Source of the DNA: REEB85 sp018971455
GTDB lineage: Bacteria; Pseudomonadota; Alphaproteobacteria; Acetobacterales; Acetobacteraceae
Length of the DNA stretch: 19,144 nt
Direction of reading: 5' to 3'
Assembly: GCA_028871195.1 (NCBI GenBank)
Contig: JAGWNT010000077.1
Location: 1-19,144 of the forward strand
The position numbers and the translations under genes are program-made. Shown one piece after another: positions 6,228 to 14,791 of the stretch. The notes under the pieces were generated by a model. The model was not told where the DNA came from. It saw only the letters and a program-made list of their open reading frames with translations, and did not search any database. Position 1 is the stretch's first letter, and every line of letters begins with the position of its first letter.

Positions 6228-7757
6228 GTGACCAAGATGTTTCCACGCCTGGTGCTGTCCGCCGCGTTCGCCGCCGGCCTCGCCGCGCCCGCCCTCGCCG
6301 CCAAGGATCTGGTGATCGCGCGCGACGCCAACATGCCGACGCTCGATCCGGCCAACACCAACGACAATCTGTCGATCTCGGCCGAGCGCTCGATGTACCA
6401 GGGGCTGTACGGCTTCGACCGCAACATGAAGCTCGTGCCGCTGCTGGCCACCGGCTACACGGTCAACGCGGACGCCACCGAATTCGTCTTTCACCTGCGC
6501 CACGGCGTCACCTTCCACGACGGCACGCCGTTCAACGCCGAGGCCGTGAAGGTCAACATCACGCGGCTGGAGGATCCCGCCAACCACCTGTCGCGCCGCA
6601 GCCTGGTCTCCATGGTCAAGCAGGTCGTGGTGGTCGATCCGTATACCGTGAAGTTCGAGCTGTCGCAGCCCTTCGGCGCCTTCGTCAACGACATGGCCCA
6701 TCCCGGCACGGTGATGGTCAGCCCGAAGGCGCTGGCGACCTACGGCAAGGATATCGGCACCCATCCGGTCGGCACCGGGCCGTTCAAATTCGCCAGCTTC
6801 CGCACCGACGAGCTGAAGGTGGTGAGGAACGACCATTACTGGAAACCCGGCCTGCCCAAGGTGGACAGCATCACCTTCCGCTCGGTGCCCGAGAACGGCT
6901 CGCGCTTCGCCATGCTGCAGACCGGCGAGGCGCAGTTCATCGCGCCGATGCCGGCCGAGCTGGTGAAGGTGGCGAAGGCCAACCCCAAGCTGGAGGTGGT
7001 GGTCTCGCCCTCGATCGTCGCGCGCTACGTGGCGATGAACAACATGAAGAAGCCGTTCACCGACCTGCGCGTGCGCGAGGCGATGAACTACGCGGTGGAC
7101 AAGAAGGCCTTCGTGCGCATCGTGCTCGATGGCTATGGCGACGTGATGGATGCGCCGATCCCGCCCAACCTGGCGTTCTACTCCAAGCAGGGCGCCTGGC
7201 CGTATGATCCGGCCAAGGCGAAGAAGCTGCTCGCCGAGGCGGGCTACCCCGACGGCTTCGCGATCGAGCTGTGGGGCGCCAACTCCACCCAGTCGCGCCG
7301 CGGCATGGAGTTCCTCCAGCAGCAATTCGCCGCGATCGGCGTGAAGGCGACGGTGGCCCCGCTCGAGGCCGGGCTTGCCACCGCCAAATTGTGGGGCGTC
7401 AAGACGCCGGCCGATGCCACCATGCAGATGGATTTCACCGGCTGGTCGTCCTCGACCGGTGATGCCGATTGGGGGCTGCGCCCCCTGCTCGACACCAAAT
7501 CCTTCCCGCCCAACCTGTTCAACATCGCCTATTACAGCTCGCCGGTGACCGACAAGGACATCGCCGACGGGCTGGCCACCGCCGACCCGGCCAAGCGCGC
7601 CGCCGCCTACGCCGCGGCGCAGAAGCAGATCTGGGCCGACGCGCCGTGGATCTTCCTCAGCGTGGACCAGCTGCTGGCCGGACAGAGCAAGAACCTCAGC
7701 GGGGTGTACTACCTGCCCGACGGCACGCTGCAGATGGAAGAGGCGGCGTTGAACTAG
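6228..7757 (+). CDS. gsiB: Glutathione/dipeptide-type periplasmic binding protein (SBP_bac_5, GsiB-like)
   Basis: A 509-residue extracytoplasmic receptor of the SBP_bac_5 family (E. coli GsiB about 512). The GTG at 6228 is preferred over ATG 6237 because AGGAGG (6217-6222) lies five bases upstream of it. The N-terminus is a Sec signal peptide ending ALAA at residues 22-25, followed by KDLVIARDANMPTLDPANTND. Remembered E. coli GsiB features are closely matched: FHDGTPFNAEAVKVNI, DPANHLSRR, HPVGTGPFKF, MLQTGEAQF, TGWSSSTGDADW and a NLFN-x-AYYSS segment. This resemblance makes the glutathione-transporter subfamily more likely than generic DppA/OppA, but ligand specificity is not proven. It is followed by a 35-base all-G/C gap before gsiC. 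Confidence 0.92.
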   Translation: MTKMFPRLVLSAAFAAGLAAPALAAKDLVIARDANMPTLDPANTNDNLSISAERSMYQGLYGFDRNMKLVPLLATGYTVNADATEFVFHLRHGVTFHDGTPFNAEAVKVNITRLEDPANHLSRRSLVSMVKQVVVVDPYTVKFELSQPFGAFVNDMAHPGTVMVSPKALATYGKDIGTHPVGTGPFKFASFRTDELKVVRNDHYWKPGLPKVDSITFRSVPENGSRFAMLQTGEAQFIAPMPAELVKVAKANPKLEVVVSPSIVARYVAMNNMKKPFTDLRVREAMNYAVDKKAFVRIVLDGYGDVMDAPIPPNLAFYSKQGAWPYDPAKAKKLLAEAGYPDGFAIELWGANSTQSRRGMEFLQQQFAAIGVKATVAPLEAGLATAKLWGVKTPADATMQMDFTGWSSSTGDADWGLRPLLDTKSFPPNLFNIAYYSSPVTDKDIADGLATADPAKRAAAYAAAQKQIWADAPWIFLSVDQLLAGQSKNLSGVYYLPDGTLQMEEAALN

Positions 7758-7792
7758 GCCCGGCGCCGCCGCCGCGGCCGGCCCGGGGCGCG

Positions 7793-8713
7793 ATGCTCGC
7801 CTTCATCCTGCGCCGCCTGCTCGGCACGGTGCCGGTTCTCGTCGCCGTGTCGATCTTCGCCTTCGGCTTCGTCCGCCTGCTGCCCGGCGATCCGGCGCGG
7901 CTGGTGGCCGGGCCGGAGGCGACGGCGCAGGACATCGCCGACGTGCGGAAGGGGCTCGGGCTCGACGGGCCGATCTGGCAACAATATCTGCGCTATGTCG
8001 GCCAGACGCTGCGCGGCAATCTCGGCCGCTCAGCGCGCAGCCACCAGCCGGTGGCCGACGAGATCGGCGCCCGTTTCATGCCGACCTTCTGGCTCACCCT
8101 CGCCGCCATGGCATGGGCGACGGGGGCGGGCCTGCTGATCGGCGTGGTCTCGGGCGTGCGGCGCGGCAAGTGGCAGGACCAGCTCGGCATGGTGTTCGCC
8201 GTGTCGGGCATTTCCTTCCCCGGCTTCTGGCTGGGGTTGCTGCTGATCGACCTCTTCGCGGTGCGGCTGGGCTGGCTGCCGACCGGCGGCGAGGAGGGCT
8301 GGCGGTCCTTCCTGCTGCCCTCCTTCACGCTGGGCGCCAGCGTCGCCGCGGTGCTGGCGCGCTTCACCCGCTCGGCCTTCGTCGAGGTGGCCGGAGAGGA
8401 TTACGTGCGCACCGCGCGCGCCAAGGGCGTGCCCGAGGGGCGCGTGGTGTGGACGCACACGCTGCGCAACGCCCTCATCCCGGTGATCACGCTGATCGGG
8501 CTGGAGTTCGGCTTCCTGCTCGGCGGCTCGATCGTCGTCGAGACGGTGTTTTCCTGGCCGGGCCTCGGGCGGCTGCTGATCGATTCGGTGTCGTATCGGG
8601 ACTATCCGGTGATCCAGGCGGAGATCCTGCTGTTCTCGCTGGAATTCGTGCTGATCAATCTGCTGGTCGACGTGCTCTACGCCGTGGTCAATCCGGAGAT
8701 CCGGCTGCAATGA
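7793..8713 (+). CDS. gsiC: Peptide/glutathione-type ABC importer permease, GsiC/DppB family
   Basis: A 306-residue inner-membrane permease, the same length as E. coli GsiC. It begins MLAFILRRLLGTVPVLVAVS, the N-terminal membrane segment typical of DppB-type subunits, followed by LLPGDPA and a periplasmic GLDGPIWQQYLRYV segment. The cytoplasmic EAA loop that docks on the ATPase is EDYVRTARAKG (202-212). The C-terminal GSIVVETVFSWPGLGRLL and YAVVNPEIR close the family pattern. ATG 7793 is the only reasonable start; the preceding gap is pure G/C and shows only a poor ribosome site. The stop overlaps the gsiD start (ATGA), consistent with equal production of the two pore subunits. Confidence 0.94.
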   Translation: MLAFILRRLLGTVPVLVAVSIFAFGFVRLLPGDPARLVAGPEATAQDIADVRKGLGLDGPIWQQYLRYVGQTLRGNLGRSARSHQPVADEIGARFMPTFWLTLAAMAWATGAGLLIGVVSGVRRGKWQDQLGMVFAVSGISFPGFWLGLLLIDLFAVRLGWLPTGGEEGWRSFLLPSFTLGASVAAVLARFTRSAFVEVAGEDYVRTARAKGVPEGRVVWTHTLRNALIPVITLIGLEFGFLLGGSIVVETVFSWPGLGRLLIDSVSYRDYPVIQAEILLFSLEFVLINLLVDVLYAVVNPEIRLQ

Positions 8714-9576
8714 GCGCGCGGGTGGCCGAGCGGGAGGCGCGCACGCCGCTGGGCGAGTTCTGGCGGCGCTTCCGGCGCAAGCGGGTGCCGATGGCGGCGG
8801 GCGTCTTTCTTCTCCTGCTGATCCTGGCGGCGGCCTTCGCCCCCTTCATCGCGCCCTATGCGCCGGCCGCACCGGATTACGACAACGTACTCGCCGGCCC
8901 GTCCATGGCGCATTGGGCGGGCACCGACGTGTTCGGGCGGGACATTTTCAGCCGCATCATCTGGGGCGGGCGGGTGTCGCTGTCGGTCGGCTTCATTTCG
9001 GTGGCCCTGGGCGGCGTCACCGGCGTTCTGATCGGTCTGGTCAGCGGCTTCCTCGGCGGCTGGGTGGACATGCTGGTGATGCGGTTCTGCGACGTGCTGC
9101 TGGCCTTTCCCGGCATCCTGCTGGCGATCGCCGTGGTGGCGGTGCTGGGGCCGGGGGTTTCCAACGTCATCTACGCGGTGGCGGTGTTCAGCATGCCGGT
9201 CTTCGCGCGACTGGTGCGCGGCTCGACCCTCGCCCTGAAGCAGGCGGTCTATGTGCAGGCCGCGCGCAGCATCGGGGTGAGCCGCCTCAAGCTGGTGCTG
9301 CGGCACATCCTGCCGGGCACGCTGCCGGGGGTGATCGTCTATGTCAGCCTGCGCGTCGGCACCGCCATCCTGACCGCCGCCGCATTGAGCTTCATTGGCC
9401 TGGGCGCGCAGCCGCCGAGCCCGGAATGGGGCGCGATGCTGTCGGACGGGCGGAGCTATCTGGGGGTGGCGGACCACCTGACGCTGTTCCCCGGCATCGC
9501 CATCCTGCTCACCGTGCTGGCTTTCAACCTGCTGGGCGACGGGCTGCGCGACGCGCTGGACCAGAAGCTGAAATGA
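8710..9576 (+). CDS. gsiD: Peptide/glutathione-type ABC importer permease, GsiD/DppC family
   Basis: A 288-residue inner-membrane permease, partner of GsiC. It has a cytoplasmic N-terminus rich in Arg (EFWRRFRRKR), a first membrane helix at about 28-50, then the DppC-type HWAGTDVFGRDIFSRIIWGGR segment (67-88) and four or five further hydrophobic helices. The EAA loop is YVQAARSIGVSRLKLVLRHI (181-200), and ALSFIGLGAQPPSPEWG (225-241) is the usual late motif. It is somewhat shorter than E. coli GsiD (about 303), mainly at the N-terminus. ATG 8710 overlaps the gsiC stop. Its own stop overlaps the start of the P1 peptidase (ATGA), tying peptide import directly to peptide hydrolysis. Confidence 0.94.
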   Translation: MSARVAEREARTPLGEFWRRFRRKRVPMAAGVFLLLLILAAAFAPFIAPYAPAAPDYDNVLAGPSMAHWAGTDVFGRDIFSRIIWGGRVSLSVGFISVALGGVTGVLIGLVSGFLGGWVDMLVMRFCDVLLAFPGILLAIAVVAVLGPGVSNVIYAVAVFSMPVFARLVRGSTLALKQAVYVQAARSIGVSRLKLVLRHILPGTLPGVIVYVSLRVGTAILTAAALSFIGLGAQPPSPEWGAMLSDGRSYLGVADHLTLFPGIAILLTVLAFNLLGDGLRDALDQKLK

Positions 9577-10613
9577 CGCGGGCGCGAGAGCTGGGCCTGG
9601 GCTGTGGCGATCTGCCGACCGGCGCGCGCAACAGCATCGCCGATGTCGCGGGCGTCAGGGTCGGCCATGCGTCGCGCACGGAGGGCGATCTGCGCACCGG
9701 CGTCACCGCCATCCTGCCGCATGGCGGCGACGTCTTTCGCGACCGGCCGCGCGCGGCGAGCCATGTGCTGAACGGCTTCGGCAAGAGCATCGGCCTGATG
9801 CAGATCGACGAGCTGGGCACTCTGGAGACGCCGATCCTGCTGACCAACACGCTCAGCGTCGGCACCTGCGGCACCGCCCTGATCCGCCGCGCCATCGCCG
9901 CCAATCCGCAGATCGGGCGCGGCGGGCGCGGCACGGTCAATCCCGTCGTGCTGGAGTGCAATGACGGGTTCCTCAACGACATCCAGGCGCTGGCGGTGAG
10001 CGAGGCGGATGCCGGCGCGGCGCTCGACGATGCGCGGGCGGATTTCGCCGTGGGGTCGGTGGGCGCCGGCACCGGGATGAGCTGCTTCGGCTTCAAGGGC
10101 GGCGTCGGCACCGCCTCGCGCCGGCTGCGGCTGGACGGGGCGGCGTACCATCTCGGCGTGCTGGTGCTGGCCAATTTCGGCCGCGCCGGGGATTTGCTGC
10201 TGCCCGACGGGCGAAGGCTGGCGCCGCCCGCGCCGCCGGCGGCCGAGAGCGGATCCGTCATCGTCATCCTCGCCACCGACATCCCGCTCGAACACCGGCA
10301 GTTGCAGCGGGTGATCCGCCGCGCGGGCGTGGGGCTGGCGCGCTGCGGCGCGTTCTGGGGCAATGGCAGCGGCGACGTGTTCGTGGGATTCACCACCGCC
10401 GACCGCGTCGATGCCGATGGCGGCGGGCGCGGCGGCGGCGATTTCGCCGCCCTGCGGGCGCTCGCCGAGGGGCGCATCGACAAGCTGTTCCAGGCCACCG
10501 CCGAGGCGACGCAGGAAGCGGTCCTCGATGCCATGGCGGCGTCCGACACGATGACCGGCCGTGACGGCAACCGGCGCATCGGCCTGCGCCATGCCTTGGG
10601 AGGGGCGGCGTGA
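9573..10613 (+). CDS. P1 (S58) family self-cleaving aminopeptidase, DmpA/BapA type
   Basis: A 346-residue N-terminal-nucleophile hydrolase of the DmpA (L-aminopeptidase D-amidase/esterase) and BapA (beta-peptidyl aminopeptidase) group. Members self-cleave at Gly-Ser and use the freed serine as nucleophile. Here the site is Gly227-Ser228 in ESGSVIVILATDIPL, preceded by VLVLANFG with Asn201 (oxyanion residue in the family). The N-terminal IADVAGVRVGHAS, GVTAILPHGG and NGFGKSIGLMQIDELGTLETPILLTNT (seen in pieces) are family hallmarks. The usual ETNDG motif reads ECNDG (128-132). No signal peptide, so it is cytoplasmic. It overlaps gsiD upstream and the M55 gene downstream. It probably trims N-terminal D-, beta- or small residues from imported peptides; exact specificity cannot be told. 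Confidence 0.9.
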   Translation: MTRARELGLGCGDLPTGARNSIADVAGVRVGHASRTEGDLRTGVTAILPHGGDVFRDRPRAASHVLNGFGKSIGLMQIDELGTLETPILLTNTLSVGTCGTALIRRAIAANPQIGRGGRGTVNPVVLECNDGFLNDIQALAVSEADAGAALDDARADFAVGSVGAGTGMSCFGFKGGVGTASRRLRLDGAAYHLGVLVLANFGRAGDLLLPDGRRLAPPAPPAAESGSVIVILATDIPLEHRQLQRVIRRAGVGLARCGAFWGNGSGDVFVGFTTADRVDADGGGRGGGDFAALRALAEGRIDKLFQATAEATQEAVLDAMAASDTMTGRDGNRRIGLRHALGGAA

Positions 10614-11428
10614 AGATCTTCATCTCGGCCGATATCGAGGGGGTTGCCGGCGTCGTGGCCCCGCCGCAGGGCCTGGCGGGGAACCCGGAATACGAGCGGG
10701 CGCGCCGGCTGATGACGGCGGAGGTGAGTGCCGCGGTCGCCGGCGCCTTCGATGGCGGGGCGAGCGGCGTGCTGGTCAATGACAGCCACGGGCCGATGAC
10801 CAACCTGATCGCCGAGGAGCTCGATCCGCGCGCCGAGCTGATCCTCGGCCGGCCCAAGGCGATGGGCATGTTCGCCGGGCTCGATGGCGGGTTCGATGGC
10901 GCCTTCTGCACCGGCTACCATGCCGGCGCCGGGCAGCATGGCGTGCTGTCGCATACGGTGAACGGGTTCGCCTTCTCCGCCATCCGGGTGAACGGCGTCG
11001 ATTGCGCGGAGGCGACGCTGTATGGCGCCTATGCCGGCAGCCTCGGCGTGCCGGTGATCCTGCTCACCGGGGATGACCGGATGGCCGCGCAATGCGCGCC
11101 GCATTTTCCGCGGGCGCGCATCGCCGTGGTCAAGCACGCGCTCGGCCAGCGGGCGGCGCGGGCGGTCTCGCCCGAGCAGGCGCGGGCACGCATCCGCGCC
11201 GAGGCCGAACGGGCGGTGCGCGACATCGGCGGCGCGGCGCCGTTCACCCTCCCTGGCCCCTACCGGCTGGAGATCGACATGAGCACGGTGGCGCTGGCCG
11301 ATCTGGCGGCGACCATTCCGGTGGCCGAGCGCGTCGGCCCGCGCGGCGTCGCCTTCGCCGCCGACACCATGCCCGCCGTGATCGGCTGGGTGAACACGCT
11401 GTCGGCCATGTCAGCCAGCCTGCGCTGA
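10610..11428 (+). CDS. dppA: M55 family D-aminopeptidase, DppA type
   Basis: A 272-residue zinc-dependent D-aminopeptidase of the Bacillus subtilis DppA family, a cytoplasmic ring-forming enzyme that releases N-terminal D-amino acids such as D-Ala. Visible active-site residues line up well: Asp8 and Glu10 (SADIEG), His60 (VNDSHG), His104 (TGYHAG), His115 (VLSHTV, catalytic in DppA) and Glu134 (DCAEATLYG). These are the metal ligands and general acid/base of the family. Starts at GTG 10610, overlapping the P1 peptidase stop as GTGA; the first residues MKIFISADIEG fix the start. In B. subtilis dppA heads a dipeptide permease operon, so its place behind an importer here agrees with a known association. 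Symbol is by family, not proven orthology. Confidence 0.92.
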   Translation: MKIFISADIEGVAGVVAPPQGLAGNPEYERARRLMTAEVSAAVAGAFDGGASGVLVNDSHGPMTNLIAEELDPRAELILGRPKAMGMFAGLDGGFDGAFCTGYHAGAGQHGVLSHTVNGFAFSAIRVNGVDCAEATLYGAYAGSLGVPVILLTGDDRMAAQCAPHFPRARIAVVKHALGQRAARAVSPEQARARIRAEAERAVRDIGGAAPFTLPGPYRLEIDMSTVALADLAATIPVAERVGPRGVAFAADTMPAVIGWVNTLSAMSASLR

Positions 11429-11440
11429 GGAGGGACACGC

Positions 11441-12382
11441 ATGATCTATTCGCTGGCCATTCATGGCGGCGCCGGCACCATGCGGCGCGAGGCGATGAGC
11501 GCCGAGGCCGAGGCCGGCCATCATGCCGGGCTGCGCGCCGCCCTGCTCGCCGGGCAGCGCGTGCTGGCCGGCGGCGGGCCGGCGGTCGATGCCGTGACGG
11601 CCGCGGTGATGGCGCTGGAGGATGACCCGCAATTCAATGCCGGCCGGGGGGCGGTGTTCACCAGCGACGGCAGGCTGGAGATGGACGCGGCCATCATGTC
11701 CGGCGCGCCGCGTGCGGCCGGGGCGGTGGCCGGCATCTGCGGCCCGCGCAACCCGGTGCTGGCGGCGCGCGCGGTGATGGAGCGCTCCGAACATGTGCTG
11801 CTGATCGGCGCCGGGGCGCTCGCCTTCTGCCGGGCGCAGGGGCTGGCCTTTGCCGAGGACTCCTATTTCCGCACCGAGCGGCGCTGGCAGGCCCTGCAGG
11901 ACGAGCTGGAGCGCCGCCGCACCGCCGCCGCGGACACGCGCGACGATGCGGCGCGGCACGGCACGGTGGGGGCGGTGGCGCGCGACGCGGCCGGGCGGCT
12001 GGCGGCGGCCACCTCGACCGGCGGCATGACCGCCAAGGCGCCGGGGCGGGTGGGAGATTGCCCGGTCTTCGGCGCCGGCACCTGGGCGGACGGGCTGTGC
12101 GCCGTTTCGGCGACCGGGCATGGCGAGCATTTCATCCGCCACGCCGCGGCCCACGAGATCGCCGCCCGCATGCGCCTCGGCGGGCAGAGCCTGGCCGAGG
12201 CGGCGGCGGCGGTGGTGGCCGAACTCGGCGCGATCGGCGGGTCGGGCGGGCTGATCGCGATCGACGCGGCCGGCGATGTGGCGCTGCCGTTCAATTCGGC
12301 CGGCATGTATCGCGGGCGCATCGGTCCCGATGGCGTGCCGATGACCGGAATCTGGCGCGAATCGCCCACCGCACAGGCCTGA
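11441..12382 (+). CDS. iaaA: Isoaspartyl peptidase / type III (plant-type) L-asparaginase
   Basis: A 313-residue Ntn-hydrolase of the IaaA/EcAIII family that cleaves beta-aspartyl dipeptides and L-asparagine. It starts with LAIHGGAGT and carries FNAGRGAVFT (65-74), the autocleavage site HGTVGAVA with Gly174-Thr175 (Thr175 becoming the N-terminal nucleophile), STGGMTAKAPGRVGDCP (containing Arg203 and Asp206 for substrate alpha-carboxyl/amine) and SATGHGE (Thr225-Gly226). ATG 11441 has a good AGGAGGG seven bases upstream and lies 12 bases after the M55 gene, so it probably ends the same transcript. E. coli iaaA sits directly upstream of gsiABCD; here it is downstream of the same transporter. 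Cytoplasmic; it matures by self-cleavage to alpha/beta subunits. Confidence 0.94.
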   Translation: MIYSLAIHGGAGTMRREAMSAEAEAGHHAGLRAALLAGQRVLAGGGPAVDAVTAAVMALEDDPQFNAGRGAVFTSDGRLEMDAAIMSGAPRAAGAVAGICGPRNPVLAARAVMERSEHVLLIGAGALAFCRAQGLAFAEDSYFRTERRWQALQDELERRRTAAADTRDDAARHGTVGAVARDAAGRLAAATSTGGMTAKAPGRVGDCPVFGAGTWADGLCAVSATGHGEHFIRHAAAHEIAARMRLGGQSLAEAAAAVVAELGAIGGSGGLIAIDAAGDVALPFNSAGMYRGRIGPDGVPMTGIWRESPTAQA

Positions 12383-12470
12383 TCGGCGCAGACTCCGCTT
12401 GCCGGGGACGGAACGGGCGGCTAACCGTGCGGACCGGCCAGTGGGGCCGCTCAGGCATGGAGGATGGGTT

Positions 12471-13496
<1,026 letters not shown>

Positions 13497-13518
13497 TGGC
13501 GGCGGCCGGAGCCTAGGT

Positions 13519-13833
13519 TTGGCCTGGCTTTGGCTGGCCGCCGCCGGGCTGTCGGAGGTGGCCTGGGTGGTCCTGCTCAAGCAGTCGGACGGGTTCAGCC
13601 GGCCATGGCCGAGTGCCGCCGTGGTGGCGGTGCTCGGCGTCAGTTTCTTCTGCATGTCGCAGGCGCTGCGCAGCCTGCCGATGGGCACGGTCTATGCCGT
13701 ATGGACCGGCATCGGGGCGGCCGGCGGGCTGGTCTGGGGCATCCTGCTGGAGGGCGAGCCGGCGGGCCTGCTGCGGATCGGCTGCGTCGGGCTCATTCTC
13801 GCCGGGGTGGCCGGGCTGCGGCTGGGGTCCTGA
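13519..13833 (+). CDS. Small multidrug resistance family protein, Gdx/SugE type guanidinium exporter
   Basis: A 104-residue four-helix inner-membrane antiporter. It resembles SugE/Gdx rather than EmrE: the conserved proton- and substrate-binding Glu13 lies in GLSEVAWVVLLK, followed by the subgroup signature DGFSR, SLPMGTVYAVWTGIGA and a last helix LILAGVAGLRL. Gdx proteins export guanidinium ion in exchange for protons as homodimers. The start is TTG at 13519, giving MAWLWLAAAG, with GGAG (13508-13511) seven bases upstream; no in-frame ATG upstream fits the family length. It begins 22 bases after asd and may be co-transcribed with it. I see no guanidine riboswitch in the short leader. Quaternary-ammonium export (SugE in the older sense) is the alternative. 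Confidence 0.9.
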   Translation: MAWLWLAAAGLSEVAWVVLLKQSDGFSRPWPSAAVVAVLGVSFFCMSQALRSLPMGTVYAVWTGIGAAGGLVWGILLEGEPAGLLRIGCVGLILAGVAGLRLGS

Positions 13834-13849
13834 GCCGGCCGCCGGCGCG

Positions 13850-13878
13850 TTGACCGGACCTATCGGCGGGCGTAAGGG
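13850..13878 (+). promoter_or_regulatory. Candidate housekeeping promoter for sdhCDAB
   Basis: TTGACC at 13850-13855 is a good -35 element; after a 17-base spacer TAAGGG (13873-13878) could act as a poor -10. It lies in the 85-base gap between the SMR gene and sdhC, the longest gap in this half of the window. Position is the main support; the -10 match is weak. Confidence 0.35.
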
Positions 13879-13918
13879 TTTTGCAGTGCGGCAGGCGGCG
13901 TGAGGAGTTGGCGCAGCG

Positions 13919-14350
13919 ATGAAGGATGTACGTGAGGCCCTGATGCTGGGCCGTGCGTCGGATGGCAAGCCGGTCCGCCGCCCGCTCTCGCCGCATCTGC
14001 AGATATACCGCCCGCAGATCACCTCGGCCCTGTCGATCTTCCACCGCATCACCGGGGTGGCCCTGGCCGCCGGCACGCTGCTGCTGGTGTGGTGGCTGGC
14101 CGCCGCCGCCGGCTCGGACGCCGCCTATGCGACCGTCTCGGGCTTCCTGCGCTCGCCGATCGGCTACCTGCTGCTCTTCGGCTGGACGGTGGCGCTGTGG
14201 TACCATTTCTGCTCCGGGCTGCGCCATCTGGCATGGGATGCCGGGCGCGGGTTCGAACTCGCGCAGGTGCACGCTTCGGGCAAGCTGGTGCTGGTGGCGA
14301 CCGCGGTGCTGACCGTCGCCACCTGGGTCATCGGCCTGGCCGCGCTGTAG
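13919..14350 (+). CDS. sdhC: Succinate dehydrogenase cytochrome b556 subunit
   Basis: A 143-residue membrane subunit of complex II that anchors the enzyme and, with SdhD, binds heme b and ubiquinone. The family signature RPLSPHLQIYRPQ (21-33) is followed by SIFHRITG (39-46), three hydrophobic helices, and WYHFCSGLRHLAWD (94-107), where His96 corresponds to the heme ligand and His103 and Asp107 are conserved. ATG 13919 has GAGGAG at 13902-13907, a rather long spacing of 11. ATG 13943 (MLGRASDG) with GTGAGG six bases upstream is an alternative start losing eight residues. It is the first gene of a four-gene sdhCDAB operon, the usual alphaproteobacterial order. Confidence 0.95.
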   Translation: MKDVREALMLGRASDGKPVRRPLSPHLQIYRPQITSALSIFHRITGVALAAGTLLLVWWLAAAAGSDAAYATVSGFLRSPIGYLLLFGWTVALWYHFCSGLRHLAWDAGRGFELAQVHASGKLVLVATAVLTVATWVIGLAAL

Positions 14351-14362
14351 GGGATCGCCGTC

Positions 14363-14767
14363 ATGTCCGACAAGACCTTCGCGCCCACCGTCATGCGCTC
14401 CATGCTGGGGCGCGCCCGCGGCCTCGGCTCGGCGAAATCCGGCACCGCGCATTGGTGGGCCGAGCGGGTGACCGCCGCCGCCCTGGTGCCGCTTTCGCTG
14501 TGGTTCGTCTTCTCCATCTTCCGCCTGGAGGGCGCGCCGCGCGCCGCCGTCGCCCATTGGGCGGCGTGGCCGGTCAACGCCACGCTGCTGGCCGCACTGG
14601 TGCTGACCACCTTCCACCACGTGCAGCTGGGCTTGCAGGCGGTGATCGACGACTACATCCATGGCGAGGCGGCGCGGCTGGTGGTGCTGCTGGCGATGCG
14701 GGCGGGCTGCGTGCTGCTCGCGCTGGCGGCGTTGATCGCGGTGCTGAAACTGGCCTTCACCGGCTGA
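14363..14767 (+). CDS. sdhD: Succinate dehydrogenase hydrophobic membrane anchor subunit
   Basis: A 134-residue membrane anchor of complex II with three predicted helices (about 36-54, 68-88, 104-131). The heme and quinone segment is FHHVQLGLQAVIDDYIHG: by spacing His86 matches E. coli His71 (heme b ligand) and Asp97-Tyr98 match Asp82-Tyr83 of the quinone site. The N-terminal LGSAKSGTAHWWAERVTA segment is typical of alphaproteobacterial SdhD. ATG 14363 lies 12 bases after sdhC with AGGGGA eight bases upstream. The sequence is shorter and less conserved than its neighbours, but the call is secure from motif and position. Confidence 0.94.
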   Translation: MSDKTFAPTVMRSMLGRARGLGSAKSGTAHWWAERVTAAALVPLSLWFVFSIFRLEGAPRAAVAHWAAWPVNATLLAALVLTTFHHVQLGLQAVIDDYIHGEAARLVVLLAMRAGCVLLALAALIAVLKLAFTG

Positions 14768-14791
14768 TCCACGGAACGGACGAACCTGCAT

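Noticed and set aside
4358..7325. Two overlapping long minus-strand frames opposite gsiA and gsiB
   Set aside because: No recognisable domains or ribosome sites; codon pattern is the complement of the confirmed plus-strand genes.
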